Source: Evansella sp. LMS18 (lineage in GTDB: Bacteria; Bacillota; Bacilli; Bacillales; Salisediminibacteriaceae). Taken from it: DNA of 64,000 bases. The position numbers and the translations under genes were made by a program. This document shows positions 55,113-63,502 of this stretch, piece by piece. The stretch lies in contig NZ_CP093301.1 of NCBI RefSeq assembly GCF_024362785.1, positions 3,472,001 through 3,536,000 of the forward strand, in the 5' to 3' direction. The stretch's first letter is position 1; every line of letters begins with the position of its first letter. Under the pieces are notes generated by a model. That model worked only from the letters and a program-made list of their open reading frames with translations. It searched no databases and had not been told where the DNA came from.

Positions 55113-55145
55113 AAGCATCCTCTGAGTTTTTCAGGGAGGATGCTT
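55113..55145 (-). terminator. Terminator of tnrA
   Basis: AAGCATCCTC/GAGGATGCTT with seven T on the minus strand; it overlaps the tnrA stop. Confidence 0.92.
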
Positions 55146-55437
55146 ATTTTCTCATTTTGAAGGCTGCGTTTAACTGGCCCCGAAGCATTTTATCACGAAC
55201 ATTTGCTTTCCTTTTTTCTTCCCGGCGGATTTCAAAGGTCTGCATACCGTCTTCTATTTTGTTTGCGATCTCCACCAGTTTTTCTACATCCATGAAGGAA
55301 TACTTTCTTGTACCTCCTTTACTGCGGTCAGGAAAAATCAGCTTCCTTTCCTCATAATAACGGATTTGCCTTTCTGAAAGACCTGTTAATTCACTGATTA
55401 CTCCAATGCTGATAACTTTTTTTTCTTTATAAGACAA
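55144..55437 (-). CDS. tnrA: Nitrogen regulator TnrA
   Basis: A 97-residue MerR-type regulator: [59 protein letters not shown], then a short C-terminal tail ending [11 protein letters not shown], like the segment by which feedback-inhibited glutamine synthetase holds TnrA. The tail supports TnrA rather than GlnR. It is somewhat shorter than B. subtilis TnrA (110). The start is TTG, 8 bases after AAAGGAG. It controls nitrogen-limitation genes and, from the box upstream, probably itself. Confidence 0.92.
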   Translation of the reverse strand: MSYKEKKVISIGVISELTGLSERQIRYYEERKLIFPDRSKGGTRKYSFMDVEKLVEIANKIEDGMQTFEIRREEKRKANVRDKMLRGQLNAAFKMRK

Positions 55438-55517
55438 AAAGGGGACTCCTTTCCTTATTGTTATAAATCTGGCTGCTTCATTTAAGAATGAGGATGACTA
55501 TTTTCAGTATATTCATA

Positions 55518-55568
55518 CTATATCACGGCTGTTTGCTTTCCGGTTCACATTTGTAAGATAATCTCACA
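55518..55568 (-). promoter_or_regulatory. tnrA promoter with TnrA box
   Basis: TGTAAGATAATCTCACA at 55552-55568 matches the TGTNANAWWWTNTNACA consensus at every defined position. A -10 TATAGT (minus strand, 55518-55523) predicts a start near 55511. The box centre is then about 49 bp upstream, as at TnrA-activated promoters. Confidence 0.85.
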
Positions 55569-55611
55569 TAGCGTTTTTCTTCGGAAAATTCCAGGTTTGA
55601 AAGTTTAAAAA

Positions 55612-55635
55612 GCTGCCTGGACTTTTCCAGGCAGC
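55612..55635 (-). terminator. Terminator of the sodium channel gene
   Basis: GCTGCCTGG/CCAGGCAGC stem with TTTTT on the minus strand. Confidence 0.9.
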
Positions 55636-55648
55636 AAGTGCTTTTACC

Positions 55649-56467
55649 TCAGTTTTCCCGTTTCAGCTGTTTCTCGAGGAGCTGTTTCAATTCCCGCACT
55701 TCTTCCCTAAGCTCAGTTACTTCCTTGTGTGTATCCTTTACTTCTTCCCCTGATGTTTCAACTTTTTCTACGTTATTTACGATAACCCCGATAAAGAGGT
55801 TGAAGATGACAAACGTTCCTACAAGCACAAAAGAGACAAAGTATATCCACGACCAGGGCATTTCATTATAAATCGGCCACATGACGCCGCTCGCCCATGA
55901 TTCCAGAGTTACCACCTGGAAAAGTGTGAGGAGTGAAAGCCCGAGCGTGCCAAAATATTCCGGAGCCACTTCCCGGAAAAGCATAGTGCCTGTTACGGCG
56001 AAGATATAGAAGATAATGCTCATAAGCAGGATGATATTCCCTAAAGCAGGTATTGTCATCAGCAAGGCATCAACGAGACGCCTTAAAGATGGAATAACCG
56101 ATACTGCGCGGAAAACACGCAACACCCTTAATATCCGGAGGACAGTAATAAAGTGAGCGCCTACGAATATATGGCTTGCTGACACGATGATCAGATCAAA
56201 CCAGTTCCAGCTGCTTGTGAAGAAATGTTTATAGCTCGGAGCAGCGAGAAGCCGCATAATGATTTCCACAGTGAAGATCCAGAGCAGCACCATATCCAGC
56301 CTGAAAAAGAGGGTTTTATATTCTTCATATATAGCAGGGGAGGTTTCAAGCCCTACGATGACTGCATTGAAAAAGATTAAGCTGATAATTACTCGTGTAA
56401 AATAACGGTGTTCGACCATCTCGTAAAGCTGCTTTTTCCACGGTGGCCCTGTTTGTGTGTATGACAT
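55649..56467 (-). CDS. ncbA: NaChBac-type voltage-gated sodium channel (NavBp)
   Basis: 272 residues, one 6TM ion-channel subunit forming a homotetramer. The S4 sensor has regularly spaced arginines (RILRVLRVFRAVSVIPSLRR, Arg111/114/117/120). The selectivity filter TLESWAS is at 187-193, identical to NaChBac, and S6 (GTFVIFNLFIGVIVNNVEKVE) is followed by a C-terminal coiled coil (about 234-272). In alkaliphilic Bacillus this channel supplies Na+ for pH homeostasis and motility/chemotaxis at high pH. ATG 56467 lies after GGAGG; ATG 56485 contains that site in its own codons. Confidence 0.96.
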   Translation of the reverse strand: MSYTQTGPPWKKQLYEMVEHRYFTRVIISLIFFNAVIVGLETSPAIYEEYKTLFFRLDMVLLWIFTVEIIMRLLAAPSYKHFFTSSWNWFDLIIVSASHIFVGAHFITVLRILRVLRVFRAVSVIPSLRRLVDALLMTIPALGNIILLMSIIFYIFAVTGTMLFREVAPEYFGTLGLSLLTLFQVVTLESWASGVMWPIYNEMPWSWIYFVSFVLVGTFVIFNLFIGVIVNNVEKVETSGEEVKDTHKEVTELREEVRELKQLLEKQLKREN

Positions 56468-56574
56468 TGCTTTTACTTCCTCCATAACAATACGGGTCTT
56501 TTAGATTACTCTTTTATTTTACTAAAAAAGAAAATGATTGATAAATATTAAGTAACTCTTTCAGAGAAAAAGAA

Positions 56575-56603
56575 AAAGCCTGAAAAAAGAACAGGCTTTT
56601 TTT
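56575..56603 (-). terminator. Terminator of the FAD oxidoreductase gene
   Basis: AAAAGCCTG with CAGGCTTTT arms; T-runs on both strands, mainly serving the minus-strand gene. Confidence 0.85.
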
Positions 56604-56629
56604 CGATTAAATTTTATTTGGGCGCTTGA

Positions 56630-57943
56630 TCAGCCCACTTGTCTGCTGGTCTCTTTTTTTAGTATTCGCTGACATGAAGTATATGCGCTGGAGAAGGAGA
56701 GTTCTGAAAGCTGGCCGGACCCCTGGCACCAGTCTCCTGCAAAATGTGCGTTTGAATACTGAGGGAACGATGTTGGAAGTCCCCGCTGCTTCATCGTCCA
56801 TTTTATTGCCTGCACAACAGCAGTTTTTGATACCCGGGGAACAATCAGCTGTTTCCGCCAGCCTTCAAAGTGCTTATCGTAAAATTCTTCAATTTTGTCT
56901 TTAATATCCTTATATGCGTCCGGATTGTTTACTTCCTCTTTTTTCAGATAGGCAACCGCCTGAAGCAGCTGTCCTCCCGGAGGTGCAGCCTCCATATCAT
57001 AATAAGAAATATCGGTGATGAAAATCTGCCGGTCTTTATCGAAAATATAGGTATATTGCGAGTCGATACGTTTCTTTAACCCTACATCATAGAACATAAC
57101 GTAAGTCGGTTCGTAATCTGTATAATCTTCCAGCTCTTTTTCAAGCTCTGTTTCTGAAAACAGCTCTTTCAGTTCCTCGGGAGGGATGGCGAAAACAAAG
57201 TCGTCCGCAGTATAGATGGTTTTTTTAGTGCGCACTTCGGTCACTTTATCTTTTTCCGTGGTCACGCCGGTTGCCCTTGTCTTCGTAATGATTTCTCCGC
57301 CATTATTCTCAATAATTTCTATGAATTCTTCAATCAGGCTTCTCCAGCCACCCTGAATATAGCTGACCGGTATATTCGTTTTAAAAAGCCTTCGGTAATA
57401 GCCGAAGAATACATCTGAAGGAATTCGTTCCGGTTCCCCGGTAAAGAAGTTTGTCGATGCAAGGTTAAGCATCATTTCTTTTACAGCAGGGCTTACCTTT
57501 TTCCCGTCCAGCCATTCTTTTATAGATACATCAGGGTCACCCTTTTCAAAACCGAGCATCGTAAACATAATATGGTAGGCGAAGCGGAATTTATCCATTC
57601 CCCTTAATAGTTTTGTCTGGAGAAGGCCTCCTATATTGGTAGGCACTACAGACACTTCATCTCCAAGGTCGTATTTCGCTTTCAACTGGGTAAAATCAGA
57701 CCAGTACAGCTTTAATCCCAGTTCCTGTTCGATTTTTGTCAAATAAGACTGGTCCCGTCCATAAATCGCGTGAGCACCAAAGTTAAACTGAAAGCCTTTT
57801 AGTTTTATAGTCATGGCTCGGCCGCCAAGTTTTCCTCTTTCGATGACAGCTACTTTTTTTCCGCTGTGGGCAAGATAAGCAGCTGCTGATAATCCAGCTA
57901 AGCCCCCTCCGACGATAACTGCGTCGTAATGGCTTTTCTTCAT
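56630..57943 (-). CDS. Phytoene-desaturase-like FAD-dependent oxidoreductase
   Basis: 437 residues. The N-terminal FAD motif DAVIVGGGLAGLSAAAYLAHSGKKVAVIERGKLGGRAMT is followed by FQFNFGAHAIYG, a middle substrate domain and a C-terminal FAD block (SNAHFAGDWCQGSGQLSELSFSSAYTSCQRIL). It belongs to the carotenoid desaturase/amine oxidase superfamily. No phytoene synthase lies nearby, so the substrate is uncertain. AGGAGGTAT precedes the start. Confidence 0.87.
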   Translation of the reverse strand: MKKSHYDAVIVGGGLAGLSAAAYLAHSGKKVAVIERGKLGGRAMTIKLKGFQFNFGAHAIYGRDQSYLTKIEQELGLKLYWSDFTQLKAKYDLGDEVSVVPTNIGGLLQTKLLRGMDKFRFAYHIMFTMLGFEKGDPDVSIKEWLDGKKVSPAVKEMMLNLASTNFFTGEPERIPSDVFFGYYRRLFKTNIPVSYIQGGWRSLIEEFIEIIENNGGEIITKTRATGVTTEKDKVTEVRTKKTIYTADDFVFAIPPEELKELFSETELEKELEDYTDYEPTYVMFYDVGLKKRIDSQYTYIFDKDRQIFITDISYYDMEAAPPGGQLLQAVAYLKKEEVNNPDAYKDIKDKIEEFYDKHFEGWRKQLIVPRVSKTAVVQAIKWTMKQRGLPTSFPQYSNAHFAGDWCQGSGQLSELSFSSAYTSCQRILKKETSRQVG

Positions 57944-58174
57944 AAGCGATATACCTCCTAATCAGCCAGGCAAGACAAAGTGTTGTTGTATAATAAAATG
58001 GTTGATTTGTATAATAGTATAAATTAGCACAATATGTCTTTAATTATAGCTTAATATACGCGGGGTGAAAAGGAATGATTTCTAGTATGAATATTAACGG
58101 CCTTTTCCGTCTTTGGGAGCTGCTTTTCTATATAAGTGAGTATTCCCGGCCTCAGCAGAGAAAGGGAGAGAGAA

Positions 58175-58969
58175 ATGAGGAGTGATTGGAACGATTTAAC
58201 TGTAGTTATTACAGGGGCTTCCCGGGGCATCGGGCAGTATGCTGCTTTTGAAGTTGCGAAAAGAGGGGGAACCCCGGTGCTCCTTGCCCGCTCCGGAGAA
58301 AAACTGCAGACTGTTTCTGAAGCCATTAAAAAGGATACGGGAGTTACACCATTTACTTTTACACTTGATGTTACGGATGAACAGGAAGTTGATAGAGTCT
58401 TCAAAGAGATTGCTGACGAAGCCGGGCCTGTGGATTCTCTCATTAATAACGCTGGTTTCGGGCTCTTTGAAACTGTGGAGGAAGCCACCCTGGATAACTT
58501 CAGAGCAATGTTTGAGGTTAATTTATACGGGGCAATTTCCTGTACAAAAGCGGTTCTCCCTCAAATGAGGAAGAGGGGGAGCGGACATATTATTTTCATT
58601 GCTTCACTTGCGGGAAAACTTGCAACCCCAAAATCTTCCGGGTACTCGGCTACTAAGCATGCTTTACTCGGCTTTGCGAACAGTCTGCGTATGGAACTGG
58701 ACCAGAGCAGCATTCATATTAGTGTTGTCAATCCAGGACCGGTAAGGACGGACTTCTTTCACACAGCTGACAGTACAGGTGAATACCGCAAAAACGTGGA
58801 AAAATTTATGCTTGATCCGGAAAAAGTCGCAGTTCGTCTTGTCAATTTAATTGAAAAGCCTAAAAGGGAAGTTAATCTTCCCTTCTGGATGGGGCTCGGC
58901 GCTAAGCTTTATCAGTTGTTTCCCAGACTTACGGAAGCTGTTGCCGGCAGCCAGTTTAAGAAAAAGTAA
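58175..58969 (+). CDS. yqjQ: Short-chain dehydrogenase/reductase YqjQ
   Basis: 264 residues, NAD(P)-dependent SDR. Cofactor motif VVITGASRGIGQYAA, NNAGFG, catalytic Ser in FIASLAGKLATPKSSGYSATKHAL with the YSATK Tyr/Lys pair, and NPGPVRTDF. Substrate unknown. ATG 58175 follows AAAGGGAG; a GTG at 58136 is further from any site. Confidence 0.92.
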   Translation: MRSDWNDLTVVITGASRGIGQYAAFEVAKRGGTPVLLARSGEKLQTVSEAIKKDTGVTPFTFTLDVTDEQEVDRVFKEIADEAGPVDSLINNAGFGLFETVEEATLDNFRAMFEVNLYGAISCTKAVLPQMRKRGSGHIIFIASLAGKLATPKSSGYSATKHALLGFANSLRMELDQSSIHISVVNPGPVRTDFFHTADSTGEYRKNVEKFMLDPEKVAVRLVNLIEKPKREVNLPFWMGLGAKLYQLFPRLTEAVAGSQFKKK

Positions 58970-59018
58970 TTATTTTTTTAAAAACAATAAGGATGCGTCC
59001 CCGGCAAAAGTGCAGCAC

Positions 59019-59202
59019 TTGCGGTTCCTCATTCCGTTAAATCGCCTAAACGGTGCTTTAGCCAGGTGCATCGGTTCCACGTTCCGCTAATCGCATAAAA
59101 TACGGAGATTTCCAGAGTGAAACAGACGAATAACGGAACCAGGGCCCTAAAACATGCTGAAAAACAGGGATATTAACGAAATAGAGGAATGAGGAACCGC
59201 AA
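59019..59202. repeat. Intergenic palindromic element R3
   Basis: A perfect 17-bp inverted repeat (TTGCGGTTCCTCATTCC at 59019-59035 and its complement at 59186-59202) flanks about 150 bp with internal short repeats of TTCCGYTAA and ACGGAA. Non-coding; it looks like a small non-autonomous element. Confidence 0.65.
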
Positions 59203-59227
59203 ATAAGCCCATTCCGTTAAAAACAAT

Positions 59228-59267
59228 AAACAGAACGCCTGGATGCTAAAATCCAGGCGTTCTGTTT
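59228..59267 (+). terminator. Strong hairpin/terminator between yqjQ and polY2
   Basis: A perfect 17-bp stem, AAACAGAACGCCTGGAT with its complement, around GCTAAA, ending in GTTT. Confidence 0.85.
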
Positions 59268-59316
59268 GTTGCTTACTTATAATGAATGTTGTTTATTTGC
59301 AAACATTAATTACCAG

Positions 59317-59371
59317 TTGAATAACAAGCGGAATCGGGCATATAATAAATATAAAAACAGAACGTTTGTTC
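59317..59371 (+). promoter_or_regulatory. SOS-controlled promoter of the second Y-family polymerase
   Basis: TTGAAT (59317-59322), an 18-bp spacer and TATAAT (59341-59346), followed by GAACGTTTGTTC (59360-59371), a perfect GAACNNNNGTTC LexA/DinR box near the predicted transcription start. Confidence 0.88.
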
Positions 59372-59395
59372 CCTATTCGGAAGGAGGAGGCTAAC

Positions 59396-60664
59396 ATGAT
59401 GAGGGATTATCAGCAAAAGCCTGGAAGGATGGTTCTGTGCATAGATATGAAAAGCTTTTATGCCAGCTGTGCTGCTGTATCGCTGGGTCTTGACCCTCTT
59501 TCCTGCCATCTTGCGGTAGTAGGAGACACGGAGAGGGAGGGAAGTGTGATCCTTGCAGCGACTCCGGCAATGAAAAGGGACTTTGGAATAAAAACAGGAA
59601 ACCGGCTGTTTGAAGTGCCGGAAGACCCGAAGATTAAGCTCGTTAACGCAGCTATGGCTACCTACTTGAACGTCTCGGTGCAAGTGACGGAGCTTTTTCA
59701 CCGTTACGTTCCGATGGAGGCGATCCATACATACAGCGTAGATGAGAGTTTCCTGGATATAAGCGGTACAAAGCGCTTATGGGGGAGCCCGCGGGAACTG
59801 GCCGCCAGAATCCAGAAGGACATGTATCTTCAGTTCGGTCTCAGCTGTGCTGTGGGAATCGGTCCTAACATGCTTCTTTCCAAGCTCTGCCTTGACCTTG
59901 AAGCGAAAAAGACAGAAGGAGGCATAGCAAGCTGGGGGTATGAAGACGTAGAAGAGAAGCTCTGGCCTGTAGCCCCCCTGCAGAAAATGTGGGGAATCGG
60001 CTCCCGGGTGGAAAAGCGGCTTCACCGGATGGGGATCTTTTCTGTCGGGCAGCTTGCGAACTATCCTCTGCACAAGCTGGAAAAAGAGTTCGGGATAATG
60101 GGGAACCAGTTATATTACCATGCTAACGGGATTGACTTGTCGGAACTTGGCGCACCGATTTTAAGCGGGCAGATCAGCTATGGTAAAAGCCAGATCCTTC
60201 TCCGGGATTATAAGGATGAAACGGAAATTAAGCGGGTTATTCTTGAAATGTGTGAGGAAGTTGCAGCAAGGGCCCGGAAAGAAAAAAAAGCAGGACAGAC
60301 AATCTGCCTGGGGCTTGGGTACAGCAAAGCAGTCAGTGAACCTGGATTTTACAGGCAGCAGACAGTACAGGAACCTACGAACATCACTATGGAAATATAC
60401 AATGTGTGCTTAGACATTTTTCAGAGGAATTTCAACGGCAGTATTGTCCGCCGCATTTCTGTGGCACTTTCAAATATTTATAACGACGATGTGGTACAGC
60501 TGAATCTTTTTAATGACGAAAGGCCTAAACAGCGGGCTCTCGGATACGCTATGGATGAAATCCGCCGTAAGCATGGAGCTAACAGTCTCCTTCGCGCAGT
60601 TTCCTATACCGAAGGAGGAACGGCGAGGCACCGAAACACCCTTGTGGGAGGGCATAAAAAATGA
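59396..60664 (+). CDS. yqjW: Y-family DNA polymerase PolY2 (YqjW/UvrX type)
   Basis: 422 residues. Palm motifs LCIDMKSFYASCAAVSLGLDP and YSVDESFLDISGT, CAVGIGPNMLLSKLCLDLEAKK, HhH MWGIGSRVEKRLHRMGI and a little-finger domain with a possible clamp-binding QLNLFND. The SLGLDPL insertion after the first motif and the overall pattern match the YqjW/UvrX (UmuC-like) branch. AAGGAGGAGG lies just before ATG 59396. SOS-inducible by its LexA box, in contrast to dinB at 40.7 kb. Confidence 0.95.
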   Translation: MMRDYQQKPGRMVLCIDMKSFYASCAAVSLGLDPLSCHLAVVGDTEREGSVILAATPAMKRDFGIKTGNRLFEVPEDPKIKLVNAAMATYLNVSVQVTELFHRYVPMEAIHTYSVDESFLDISGTKRLWGSPRELAARIQKDMYLQFGLSCAVGIGPNMLLSKLCLDLEAKKTEGGIASWGYEDVEEKLWPVAPLQKMWGIGSRVEKRLHRMGIFSVGQLANYPLHKLEKEFGIMGNQLYYHANGIDLSELGAPILSGQISYGKSQILLRDYKDETEIKRVILEMCEEVAARARKEKKAGQTICLGLGYSKAVSEPGFYRQQTVQEPTNITMEIYNVCLDIFQRNFNGSIVRRISVALSNIYNDDVVQLNLFNDERPKQRALGYAMDEIRRKHGANSLLRAVSYTEGGTARHRNTLVGGHKK

Positions 60665-60863
60665 AGCAGCAGAGAGCATGGGAGAATTCTTGCTGTCCAC
60701 CCCCTTTTCTTCTGTCCAAATGTTAAAGGAATAGTCACATTTTTTTCCGCAGGCAGCCTGAATAAGTTGTATATTAAAGATGCAGGAAGAAAGTGACAAC
60801 ATTCACAAACTTTATCCGGAAGACTGCTTCCGGGAAATTAACGGAAAAGAGGGTGTCTTTCAA

Positions 60864-61178
60864 ATGATCGTAAAAGATTTGGTGGAAACAAGGGAATTGC
60901 TGGCCGAAGTTACCAGGGAGGACATATATGTAATATATGAAAGGTTTGAAAATGCAGATTGCCATTGTGAAGGAGAAAGAGTAGAAGAAATTGAATGCGA
61001 TCCTGAAGAAATTGTCCAGATTCTCACTGCTCATCCGAACGATTCTCTTTCCTTGACCAGTATAAAAAAGTATCAAATCGGAGTGGATTATAAGGATTTA
61101 GCAGCAGTACTAAAAGATATTCAAAGTAATTTCAGTTATTTACTTGAAGAAGAGAAAGTTCTTCAGCCTCTTGGATAA
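60864..61178 (+). CDS. Small hypothetical protein downstream of polY2
   Basis: 104 residues, family not recognised: MIVKDLVETRELLAEVTRED with ERFENADCHCEGERVEEIECDPEEIVQILTAHPNDSLSLTSIKKYQIGVDYKDLAAVLKDI. Acidic, with a CHC motif and a third Cys. ATG 60864 follows AGAGGG; an in-frame ATG at 60780 lacks a site. It is not the YolD-like protein that accompanies yqjW in B. subtilis. Confidence 0.7.
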   Translation: MIVKDLVETRELLAEVTREDIYVIYERFENADCHCEGERVEEIECDPEEIVQILTAHPNDSLSLTSIKKYQIGVDYKDLAAVLKDIQSNFSYLLEEEKVLQPLG

Positions 61179-61194
61179 TCCAGGAGGTTTTTTT
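61167..61194 (+). terminator. Terminator after the small gene
   Basis: CCTCTTGGA/TCCAGGAGG arms with the stop codon in the loop, then seven T. Confidence 0.9.
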
Positions 61195-61200
61195 CTGCCT

Positions 61201-61456
61201 TGAATGAATTTCATGTATAGGCTTCGAATAAAAAAAAGACGAACATTACTTTTCGATGGCAGCGTAAGACGGCGACTCTTGCGGGAAAAGCATGAAAAGC
61301 TGAAAATCCATTTTAGACGGCGTTCAGCCGTCTAAAATTAGTTGAAGCCGTGCCCGCAGAACGCGTCCGTCTGAAGCGTAAATTGAACAATAAAGTAACT
61401 TTTAAAGATAGTGTTCGTATTAAAGATGAAAATCTTAAATTATTAAATTGATTCGC
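61201..61456 (+). repeat. Dispersed repeat R2, copy 2
   Basis: Aligns throughout with 27222-27476 in the same orientation. Its internal stem TTTTAGACGG/CCGTCTAAAA differs from copy 1 at both partners of several pairs, so pairing is kept. Confidence 0.85.
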
Positions 61457-61535
61457 CTTATATATTTTTTACTGGCGCCAGGGGGAATATAATAATAAAA
61501 TGGACGGAGAATGTCGGCAAAAGGAGAGAAAGCCA

Positions 61536-62006
61536 GTGATTAAAGTGTTATTTGTATGCTTAGGAAACATCTGCAGATCCCCGATGGCAGAAGCCATCTT
61601 CAGGCAGAAAGCGGCAGAGGCGGGGCTTGAAAAGAAAATCACTGCTGATTCTGCAGGGACGGGGGACTGGCATATTGGAAGCCGCCCTCATGAAGGAACA
61701 CTGAAAATTCTCGATGAAAACAGTATTGACCATAACGGGATTACCGCAAGACAGGTAACTTCCCATGACTTGAAAAATTACGATTATATTATTGGAATGG
61801 ATGCTTCGAACATAGGAAATCTTAACAAACTCAGGGGAAGAGAAAAGATTGGAGAGGTAGCCCGATTGCTCGATTTCGTCCCGTCGGCTGCCTCGGCTGA
61901 CGTACCGGATCCGTATTTTACCGGGAACTTTCCGGAGGTGTACGAATTAGTCACGGAAGGGTGCGAACGCCTGCTGGAGCATATCCGGAAGCAGGAGAAT
62001 ATATAA
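61536..62006 (+). CDS. yfkJ: Low-molecular-weight protein-tyrosine phosphatase (YfkJ type)
   Basis: 156 residues, the same length as B. subtilis YfkJ. The P-loop CLGNICRS (nucleophile Cys and Arg) lies at the N-terminus, the ADSAGTGDWHIGSRPHEGTLKIL block is typical, and the general acid is in VPDPYFTGNF. The YfkJ/YwlE family removes phosphate from Tyr or Arg residues. GTG 61536 follows AAAGGAGAG; the frame back to 61500 lacks a site. Confidence 0.95.
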   Translation: MIKVLFVCLGNICRSPMAEAIFRQKAAEAGLEKKITADSAGTGDWHIGSRPHEGTLKILDENSIDHNGITARQVTSHDLKNYDYIIGMDASNIGNLNKLRGREKIGEVARLLDFVPSAASADVPDPYFTGNFPEVYELVTEGCERLLEHIRKQENI

Positions 62007-62020
62007 CGGGTTTTCTAAAT

Positions 62021-62138
62021 GGGAGCTTGTCAGGCTTATTTTGAGGCAATCTAATTTCACAAGCTCCCTTAAAGTCACCATTATAACTGGAGAAAATATG
62101 AAACAGCACAGGCCAAATCTAAGGGTTTGGCCTGTTTA
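62021..62138 (+). terminator. Two hairpins after yfkJ
   Basis: GGGAGCTTGT/ACAAGCTCCC (62021-62068, long loop) and ACAGGCCAAA/TTTGGCCTGT (62108-62135) with a TTTA tail. The second is the better terminator. Confidence 0.7.
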
Positions 62139-62265
62139 TGTTCGCTTATATATCAACGATTCTAATGACACTGTATCAGCCTGCAAAAAATCAGCACAAA
62201 TAACATAATTATAATAACTGTTGTCATTGTGTTATTTGCTGTAACTTTACAGTGCAGTGGATTTT
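62139..62265. other. AT-rich spacer before the tandem array
   Basis: No gene is seen. A TATAAT occurs at 62210-62215, but no -35 hexamer is present at suitable distance, so no promoter is claimed. Confidence 0.4.
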
Positions 62266-63251
62266 CTTGCGGTACTTGAGATTAGAAAATCCGAAACTCA
62301 AGGGATGCAAGAAGCTCTTGCGGTACTTGAGAATTGAAAAACCAGAACTCAGGGGATGCAAGAAGCTCTTGCGGTACTTGAGAATTGAAAATCCGAAACT
62401 CAGGGGATGCAAGAAGCTCTTGCGGCACTTGAGAATTGAAAATCCGAAACTCAAGGGATGCAAGAAGCTCTTGCGGCACTTGAGAATTGAAAATCCGAAA
62501 CTCAAGGGATGCAAGAAGGTCTTGCGTTACTTGAGCGGGAGTAAATTTGTTACTCAAGGGATGCAAGAAGGTCTTGCGGTAATTGAGATTTAAAAATCCG
62601 AAACTCAAGGGATGCAAGAAGCCCTTGCGGTACTTGAGAATTGAAAATCCGGAACTCAAGGGATGCAAGAAGCTCTTGCGGTACTTGAGAATTGAAAATC
62701 CGAAACTCAAGGGATGCAAGAAGCTCTTGCGGCACTTGAGAATTGAAAATCCGAAACTCAAGGGATGCAAGAAGCTCTTGCGGCACTTGAGTGGGAGTAA
62801 ATTTGTTACTCAAGGGATGCAAGAAGCTCTTGCGGCACTTGAGTGGGAGTAAATTTGTTACTCAAGGGATGCAAGAAGCTCTTGCGGTACTTGAGAATTG
62901 AAAATCCGGAACTCAAGGGATGCAAGAAGCTCTTGCGGTACTTGAGATTAGAAAATCCGAAACTCAAGGGATGCAAGAGACTCTTGCGGCACTTGAGAAT
63001 TGAAAATCTGGAACTCAAGGGATGCAAGAAGCTCTTGCGGTACTTGAGAATTGAAAATCCGGAACTCAAGGGATGCAAGAAGCTCTTGCGGTACTTGAGA
63101 TTAGAAAATCCGAAACTCAAGGGATGCAAGAGACTCTTGCGGCACTTGAGAATTGAAAATCTGGAACTCAAGGGATGCAAGAAGCCCTTGCGGTACTTGA
63201 GAATTGAAAATCCGAAACTCAGGGGATGCAAGAAGCTCTTGCGGCACTTGA
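62266..63251. repeat. Tandem array of 19 nested-palindrome 51-bp units plus a partial unit
   Basis: Nineteen complete units (16 of 51 bp, 3 of 52 bp) run to 63237, then a 14-base partial. Each unit is CTTGC-N4-CTTGAG, a 16- or 17-nt centre, CTCAAG-N4-GCAAG and AAGCT: two nested inverted repeats. Unit junctions give another palindrome, GCAAGA-AGC-TCTTGC. Stem bases are almost invariant while centres vary: AATTGAAAATCCGAAA types, and GGGAGTAAATTTGTTA types in units 6, 11 and 12. Units 13-15 and 16-18 are a three-unit duplication. Open frames on both strands result from the 51-bp (17-codon) period and have no ribosome binding sites. Confidence 0.93.
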
Positions 63252-63278
63252 TTTTCTCCACGTACCCCGCACTGCTTA

Positions 63279-63302
63279 CCTGGATATATCCAGGCTTTTT
63301 TT
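63279..63302 (+). terminator. Terminator immediately after the tandem array
   Basis: The perfect palindrome CCTGGATATATCCAGG is followed by C and seven T, 28 bp after the last repeat base. It would end any plus-strand transcript of the array. Confidence 0.85.
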
Positions 63303-63502
63303 AAGTACAGGAAACTGATGCCATTGCAGAGCTAAAGAATTTTAGGAGGAAGGCTGGAATTAGCGATTCTGTTTGATTGTATCCAGAAGACACAGATGGA
63401 TAAAAAATGAATACCATAATAAAGTGCTAAAACTATTTATACTTTGTTTTCGCTAAGTAACAGGCGATCACAAAGTTTGTCTGCTTATAAGGGGGATACA
63501 GG

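Noticed and set aside
62187-62215. Promoter for the tandem array
   Set aside because: A TATAAT is present at 62210, but no -35 element or extended -10 accompanies it.
62266-63251. CRISPR array
   Set aside because: There are no unique spacers. The whole 51-bp unit repeats, centres fall into a few recurring types, and no cas genes are near.
62224-63304. Seven long open frames on both strands of the tandem array, with 17-residue repeats such as LLRYLRIENPKLKGCKK
   Set aside because: They arise because the unit is 51 bp (17 codons). Frames switch at each 52-bp unit, none has a ribosome binding site, and both strands are equally open.
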